DNA from: Annulohypoxylon bovei var. microspora
Lineage: Eukaryota > Ascomycota > Sordariomycetes > Xylariales > Hypoxylaceae
DNA: 26,513 nucleotides
Direction: 5' to 3'
Assembly: GCA_022836615.1 (NCBI GenBank)
Contig: MU405456.1
Location: forward strand, 1-26,513
In this document: piece after piece, positions 20,092 through 26,513 of the stretch
Position numbering within the stretch: the first letter of the stretch is position 1
How the letters are laid out: the number at the start of each line of letters is the position of its first letter
Program-made: the position numbers and the translations under genes
The notes under the pieces: generated by a model
Told to the model about the DNA's origin: nothing
What the model saw: only the letters and a program-made list of their open reading frames with translations
Database searches by the model: none

Positions 20092-20652
20092 CTAGGCATC
20101 GTAATAGCTGCAGGCCATAAGAGCCTCGTGATAGCTACAGGCTATAAGAGCCTCGTGTTGTATTGCCAGCTGTTTCTGAGCTGCTGCTACCTCTTCCTCC
20201 TCGGTCGGTTCGCTAATGTATTCGGCGTACTCGACAGGTTCGTGAGTGCCTTCGGCGTACTCGGTGGCGTACTCGGCAGGTGGTTGATTTGCCGTATCAA
20301 TAGATGCTGCGGTGCCTAGCTCAAGTGCTGCAGTACCTAGCTCAGATGGTGATAAATTCGTTTTAGTAGGTAACAGGTCAGGTTAATTAATTGATTTCCT
20401 AGTCGCTATGCTTCTTATAAGGGTTGTTATCATCGTGAACATCTGGTCGAAATTTTTATTTATGTTATCCAACATCTTGTTGTGCTCTGCAAACGGTTCG
20501 AGCCTTTGGTAGGCTTGATTGACAGTATTGTCATAGTTCTTACGAACGCCGGTGAGGCTGGTGACGTCCATGGGCGCCGTGGGCGCCGTAGGCGCCTTGC
20601 CCTTGCCTTTGCCTGCCTGTTCGTCTAAGTCGAAGCCAGCTGCTTTAGACAT
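20092..20652 (-). pseudogene. Gag-like open frame with one internal stop
   Basis: From the ATG at 20652 the frame runs 89 codons to a TAA (20385-20383), then 96 more codons in the same frame to a TAG (20094-20092). The first part has a GKGKGKAPTAPTAP linker and a helical segment (QRLEPFAEHNKMLDNINKNF). The second part is acidic and repetitive: ELGTAALELGTAA, AEYATEYAE, then a tandem 9-residue repeat HEALIACSY/HEALMACSY from a 27-bp duplication at 20104-20157. Beyond the TAG, another frame reads RRAGAPKQVQ and PGIRGRRSPRT, a basic tail. The TAA may be a former CAA changed by C-to-T, in line with the mutation seen next door. Position after the 5' LTR and leader suggests a Gag-type protein; the family is not recognised. 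The plus-strand frame at 20002-20319 is the opposite side of this one. Confidence 0.5.
20104..20157. repeat. 27-bp tandem duplication in the gag-like frame
   Basis: Copies at 20104-20130 and 20131-20157 differ at two positions, both transitions. The unit is nine codons long, so the duplication keeps the minus-strand frame. Confidence 0.85.
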
Positions 20653-20748
20653 GGTCTAAGAAGCTGGTGTAAAAAGGTGTGATGTGAAAAAGGGTATGAA
20701 AATGATTTAATTTGCGTTATTGGTATTTTACTTGCGTAAATAGTTATT

Positions 20749-20971
20749 TGTGCGTCCGAGCCTCTTAATTATATTAAATATTGTTTATATATAATAAATG
20801 TTATTTTATATTAATAAAGGTAAATTTATATAATTAATTGTTAATTAATTTAAGTTTTAAAATTAATTTAAATTTACGCGCGATTTAAGGTTATTTTAAT
20901 AATTAATGTTTATTATTATAAATGGTTTAAACGTTATTACGGAAACCTTTAAATCGGGAATTTATATTTCA
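20749..20971 (-). repeat. 5' LTR copy, RIP-mutated
   Basis: The partner of 19724-19944. Over 220 aligned positions I count about 52 differences, all transitions. About 51 are C-to-T or G-to-A in this copy and one (19854 T versus 20879 C) is the reverse. Both CpA and CpT contexts are hit often, and several CpG remain. This is the pattern of repeat-induced point mutation. Confidence 0.85.
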
Positions 20972-23900
20972 TTAATTTATATCCGATAAAACGAATTTTA
21001 AAAATCATTTTATATTTATTTAAAAAACTTATTAATTTTAATAATTATTTATTATTTCGTTTTAAAGTTAAACATTTTATAATTAATGGCATATATAATA
21101 ATAAAATTAAATTATTATAAAAAATTAAATTTATATTTTTATAATATTTATATAATTAATTATATGGTTTTAAAAATTAAATAAATATTTTAATAAAGAT
21201 TTATTATTTTAATAATATTATATTTTAATCGTACCTCGCGGGTAAAAAAGCGGCGTTTTTAATTAATTAAAAACTTTATTAATAAATTATCATTTTATTA
21301 AATGTTTTTATAAAATAATATACCTTTTAATTTAAATAATTTTCGTAATAAAACATCGATATTTTAATGAATTATTATAAATAAATGGGTAATTAAAAAT
21401 TTTAAAAGTAAATTATAAATGCATTAATTATTTTAAAAAAGTTATTACTTTATTTATAATACATTAAATAAAATTCTTTAAGTAATTAAAAAAGCTTTAA
21501 TTTTTAAAAATAATAATTATTTTAATATATATAATAATTAAATTTTAAATATTTATATGGTAATATTTTTTCGTTAATAATTTTATTTTACATTATTATT
21601 AATAAATTATTTTTACGATATTTAAAACCATTTAAATTAAATAAAACCATTAAATTTTAAAAATTTAAAAATAAATAACTTTAATATAACCGTTAAAAAA
21701 AAGGCGTAAAAAATAATAATTAATAAGTTATAAAAACTTATTAACGATTAAAGAAAATTAAATAATTATTTAATAACCGAAAATATATAATTATATATTA
21801 CGGTTAAAAAGTTACGAATAATTATCATTAAAATTAAATTTATTATTATTAAAACTTAATCGATATTATTAATATTATTATTATTAATGTCACGGCGAGT
21901 AGGTTTTTAATTAAAATAAAACTTATGTAATAATAAAACCACGTACTTTATTAATAAAAATATTTAAAATAAAAAATTAAAAAAAAAAAAACCATGAAAT
22001 AATTTCCTTTAAAAGGTCTTTATATATTAACTTTATAACCAAGATATTAATTAATTAACTTCGTTAATATATTTTAAAAATAATGGTAATTAAATGTTAT
22101 TATATAACTTTTTTTTTAAAAAAAAAATTCGGTTTATAAAAGGAATAAATTATTTATTAATGCGTTTATAACTTACTTCTTTAATTTCTTTTTTTTTTAT
22201 GGTAAATAAATTATTTTCATTCATTATTTTTAATATTTTATTTTTTATAATAACCTTAATTTATTATTAAAATTTAACCGGGGGATTAATAACTTTAAAA
22301 TATAAGTTATAAAAATCTTTTACCTTAATTAACGCATTAAGAAAATCCTTAAAAAAGTATTACGTTAAGTTAAGGTTGTAATTTATTTAATTTATTTTAT
22401 ATTAAAGCTTTTTTTTAAAAAACTTAAAGCTTAATATTTTAAATATTTTATATTTTTATTCCTTATTAATTTTTATTAAAAGCGGGAAATTTATTACCTA
22501 TTTTAAAATTAAATTATTTAAAGCTTTAATTAATTGGTTTATATTTAAAACCTAATAAATTTTTATATTTAAAAGTAAATTAATTTTAAAAGCATTGCGA
22601 TAAAATTTTATTAACATTTTAAAAAAATTTATCATCGGGTAATTTAAATTATTATAAAAGTGATTTATTTATTAATTACTTTTACGGACATATATTTAAT
22701 TATTTATTATTTAATTTATTAATTATTTCTTTTTATTAATTTATTTACTTTAATAATTTTATGTTAATAAAAGGTTTTCGTGGGTTTATTATATAATAAA
22801 AGCTTAACATTTTATTAATAATTAAGTAATAATGTAATTAAGCTTTTTTTAAAAAGTCTTGGATTTATAAATATAAATTTATTAATTAAAAATTATCTTT
22901 AAAACAAATCCCATTTTTATTTTTATAAAAAAAAGCTTTATATTTAAATATAATTAAATGGTATATATAAAATCCAAGTAAAGTAATATTTTTAATTAAT
23001 TATTTTAAAAATAATTTATAAAAAGTTATAATTTTATTTAAATAAATTAATTAAGAATTTTTGTTTAACCGTTAAATTACGGGTGTTTTATTATTAATTT
23101 ATAAAGGTTTACCTTAATAAACTTAATTAATTTATTTAAGAAAATAATTATAAATTAAAGATTTTTATTAAATATAATCGTTTTAAAGGTTTTATAAATA
23201 TATTAAATGTATTTATAATATAAGTTTATAAATTGCGTGGCGATATAAGTTTTATACATAAATAATAAAAAAGATTTTTTACTTAATTAATTAACGATTA
23301 TTAAGATTAAATCGAATTTTTTATAATTAAAAGGTATAAATTTAAAATTTATTAAAATATGTTATTATATTTATTTATTAACGGGGAATAATTAAAATAA
23401 ATTTATTAATTTAATTTTAAAGTTTTAACTTTTTTAACATTATTTATAATAAGCGTAATAATGGTTTATAAATATTTTTATGTTAAATTATAAATATTTT
23501 TTTAACATTATTACATATATTTTATTTTAATTTAAATATACTTAACTTAAAAGACGGTAAAACTTATTATATAATTTAATGTAAAATTCCTTGTTATTTA
23601 AAATTATTAACCTTTTTTTTAAAAGTAATAATTTATTTTATAAAGCGTATTTTTTTTTTTTTTTTTAACTTATTTATATTACGTTTTTAATTCGATGGCA
23701 TTTCGATTAACCGTTAAAATGATGTTAATTAATTTAATACCTTAAAATGGTTCTTCCTTAAAAATCTTTATTATAATTAAAATATATTAAAAGTTTAAAA
23801 ATAATAAATTTATTAAAGGTTTATTAATTAAAAGTTATAAGGGATTTATTTTATTATAAAACATTGAAAAAAATAATAAAATAATGAATTAATTATATTC

Positions 23901-26513
23901 TTTAATTGTTTTTTAAATGGTTAAGTTAACCGCTTTTCAAAATAAGGTATTAATTATTATATTTTCTTTTTTTAAACGATAATATAATTTATAATTAAAT
24001 TAAGATAAATGTTTATTTTAATTAATTTAATAAAAGTTTAATATCCTTTTAATAATAAAATATTACAACGTTTAATAATTTATAAATATATTAAATTTAT
24101 TATTTAACGAAATGAATATATGTTTTTAAAGTTTTATTATTATTATAATAATGAAAAACTTTTTATTATAAATGAAATAATTATATTTTAAAGAAATTAT
24201 TATTTTAAAAAAGAAAATTATTAAATATTAATCCTTTAATTTATTTAATTATAAAAAAACTTCAAAAATTACTTTATTAAAAGTATTGGTTTTTAATTTA
24301 GTTTTTTAATTTTTATAAAAGTATTTTAAGATTAAAAAGATAGTTAAGGTTGTTTTTAATGCTTTAAATGCCTTAATATGTTCGTTGGTTTAAATTTAAT
24401 GCGGAGCGGTGGTAAAAAAATGTAAAAGCTTTATAATTTAATTATATTTTAATACGAATTATTAATAAAAATTATAAAAACTTAAAAACGATTAAAGTTT
24501 TCGAACTTAAAAAAATGTTTCTTAATTTTAAATTACTTTGATTTTATTTTAATTAATAATTATATTAAAAATAAAAATAATAAACTTTAAAAACTTAATT
24601 TTTATAATTAAAAACTTGTTTTTTTAAATATTAATTTATAAATTAATAAAATATAAGCGTTTTAATATTTATTATATGTGGTATTTATGGAAAAATAAGT
24701 TTTTTAAATAAATTAAAATATTATTTATATATGTTATATAAAAATTATTAAAAAATAAAAAAAAGGTTTAATTAATATATCTTTAAAATGCATTAAGCTT
24801 ATTATTTAATTTAAAGGAAAATATATGGTATTTGTATAATTTAAAATAAGTTTAAAAGGTAATAAGGTTTTTTAAGGCGGGGTTTATTTTAATATAATGA
24901 AAAACTTAATGAATATTAAGCTTTATAAAAACCTTAATTTTAGAAATTTTTTTTAATATTTTATTAATTAAAAGGAAAAGGTAACAATCCTTTTTAATGT
25001 GGGTGTTTAATTTTTAATAATTAATATAAAACCTTAGGTTATTTTTTAACTTTTTTACGAAAAAAATAAAGGATTTATATTTAATTATATTAAGTATAAT
25101 TTATTTTTTATGTAAATGGTTTAATAAGTATTTTTTTAAGGCTTATAGGTGTTTTGTATTTATATTATAAAGGGGGTGTAATTTAATGGGGTTAACACTT
25201 TTTTTTAAATTTATTTTATGGTTAAAAGGTTAATAAAGTGGTAATGAATTATTATTTTTTTTTAAAAATATCTTAATTAAATTATATAAATAAAAGGGAA
25301 GCTTTTTTATGATTTATTTTTGAATAAAATTATCTTTTTATTATAACCTTTTTTCGAAAGTTAAATCGAACTTTTAATAAAATAAAATAAAAACGTTTAA
25401 TAATTTGTAAATTATATTAAAGCTTTATTAAAAATATAATATTTTTTTAATAAACGTTAAGTTTAAAATTAAATAAATATTTATAATAAATAATAATATA
25501 AAATGTATTAAAGGTTTAATGGGAAATTAAAAAAAAAAGGGTGGGATAATAACGAAAAGTTATCGGTTTATTTTAATTATAAAATTTATTATAAAATATA
25601 TAAACGTTATAATGGTTTACTTTTCCTTTAAGGCACGAGATTAAAAGCGATTATAATGTTTTATATTTTTTTATACGGTTTTATTTACGTTTTTTTAAAA
25701 GGTGGAAAATTTTAATATAATATTAAAAATATAATAATAATAAAAAGGTAATAACTTAAAGAAAATTAATTATTAATGCCGGTTATTTAATATAATATTA
25801 TATTTTATTAAGAATTTAAATCTTAATATTATTTAAAATTAAAAATAATCCTTTAAATTTATTAAAAAAATAAATATATTATAAAAACTTTTACCTTATA
25901 TTTAAATATTAATATAAATTATTTTATTAATTTAATTAATGGTTTATTTATTAAAACTTTTTATTATAATAAATTAATTAAATTAAATAATAAGAAAGTT
26001 TTATATATTTATTATTAAACGTACGTTTTATTAATTAACGATTATATACATTTATATTTTAATATTTATTAATATTTATATCGTTATTATTATATTAACA
26101 CCTTGTAAATAAATTAATATATTAATTACAAATTATAATCCTTTTATTATAAGGTTAAAAAAATTAAAATTAATAAAAATAAATATTAACGAATAAATAT
26201 ATAAAAAAACACTTAAATTAAAGGCTTTATTTAAACGTTATTTTCCTTTAATTTTAAATTAATATTATTTTTATTATATTTTATTAATTCTTTTTTCAAA
26301 ATAATAACCACGGTTTTAACTTTTATATTACGTGTTAAATAATTATTAAAAAAGTGGCCTTTTTACTTATAAAAATAATAAATTAAATTTATGTTAAACA
26401 TTATAAAAACGTTACATTAATAAGGAATTAAAGAAGCTTAAAAAGGTTTTTTCATATGTACCTAAGTTATAATCTTCATAATTAAGTAAAAAATATTAAA
26501 ATTAATAAAAATT
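20972..26513. other. AT-rich RIP-degenerated block, continues past window end
   Basis: About 5.5 kb with, by eye, mostly 10-20% G+C per 60-nt line, made of TTAA/TATA-type sequence with few CA or TG dinucleotides. There is no open frame of 60 codons on either strand and none of the intron or gene signals seen to the left. Remaining C and G sit mainly in CG, GC, CC and GG pairs. This fits one or more old transposons mutated beyond recognition by RIP and probably packed as heterochromatin. I cannot identify the original element. The A+T-rich state actually starts near 20690, inside the LTR unit. Confidence 0.85.

Larger units (their letters stand above)
19724..20971 (-). mobile_element. Small LTR-retroelement-like unit, probably non-autonomous
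   Basis: Two direct repeats of about 220 bp, each beginning TG and ending CA, flank 804 bp. On the minus strand the order is 5' LTR (20971-20749), 96-nt leader, ATG of a gag-like frame at 20652, a frame running to about 20092 with one stop, further coding-like sequence, a polypurine run, and 3' LTR (19944-19724). Nothing resembling protease, reverse transcriptase or integrase fits in the interval, so the unit would depend on an autonomous relative. I see no target-site duplication: the 5 nt outside the ends are GCTCC and TTAAT. I also cannot recognise a tRNA primer site. The rightmost part is heavily changed by C-to-T and G-to-A mutations. The call rests on LTR structure, the purine tract and gene order, not on family recognition. 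Confidence 0.72.

Noticed and set aside
20002..20319. A 105-codon plus-strand frame inside the LTR unit.
   Set aside because: It lies opposite the gag-like minus-strand frame, whose codon-length repeats and composition look more like protein.
19719..20976. Target-site duplication for the LTR unit.
   Set aside because: Flanking pentamers GCTCC and TTAAT do not match, even allowing C-to-T and G-to-A changes.
20972..26513. Mitochondrial DNA insertion as the source of the AT-rich block.
   Set aside because: No mitochondrial gene is recognisable, no long frames survive, and the adjoining LTR shows that C-to-T/G-to-A mutation is the local cause of high A+T.

Overview
The window looks like chromosomal DNA of a filamentous ascomycete (Pezizomycotina, probably a Sordariomycete). 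Genes carry short introns of 53-114 nt with GTRNGN-type donors and CTAAC/CTAAT-like branch sites, products are typical fungal families, promoters contain CCAAT boxes, intergenic DNA is sprinkled with TAGGTA/ACCTAGGT repeats, and the right end is an AT-rich block with the signature of repeat-induced point mutation (RIP).

Positions 1-20,000 are ordinary gene-rich DNA with nine protein genes. In order: a tubulin-folding cofactor E (CAP-Gly, LRR, ubiquitin-like; +), a CCCH zinc-finger protein (+), the iron-sulfur subunit of succinate dehydrogenase (-), an F-box protein with an acidic tail (-), a mitochondrial PP2C phosphatase of the Ptc7/azr1 type (+), a Rex1/Rnh70-type DEDDh RNA exonuclease (+), a coiled-coil protein with an N-terminal cysteine domain that resembles Mis18/Yippee (+), a SET-MYND (SMYD-like) methyltransferase (-) and a GNAT acetyltransferase (+). 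I resolved the exon structures of the six spliced or probably spliced genes; the joined lengths divide by three. The genes do not form a pathway cluster; Sdh2 and Ptc7 share only mitochondrial respiration/coenzyme Q as a theme. There is no sign of a secondary-metabolite cluster, RNA gene or CRISPR.

Positions 19,724-20,971 hold a compact LTR-retroelement-like unit on the minus strand. Two direct repeats of about 220 bp, each TG...CA, flank about 800 bp with a gag-like open frame interrupted by one stop, and a purine run abuts the 3' repeat. Over 220 ungapped positions the two LTRs differ by about 52 changes, all transitions, and all but one are C-to-T or G-to-A in the right-hand copy. The left LTR and gag-like frame are almost intact, while the right LTR and everything beyond it to the window end (about 5.8 kb) is A+T-saturated and has no long open frame. 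A RIP boundary therefore runs through a single small element.

The most notable items are this half-RIPed mini-LTR element, the Mis18-like domain protein that only appears once two introns are removed, and a succinate dehydrogenase promoter with two CCAAT boxes spaced as in CBC-HapX iron-regulatory sites.
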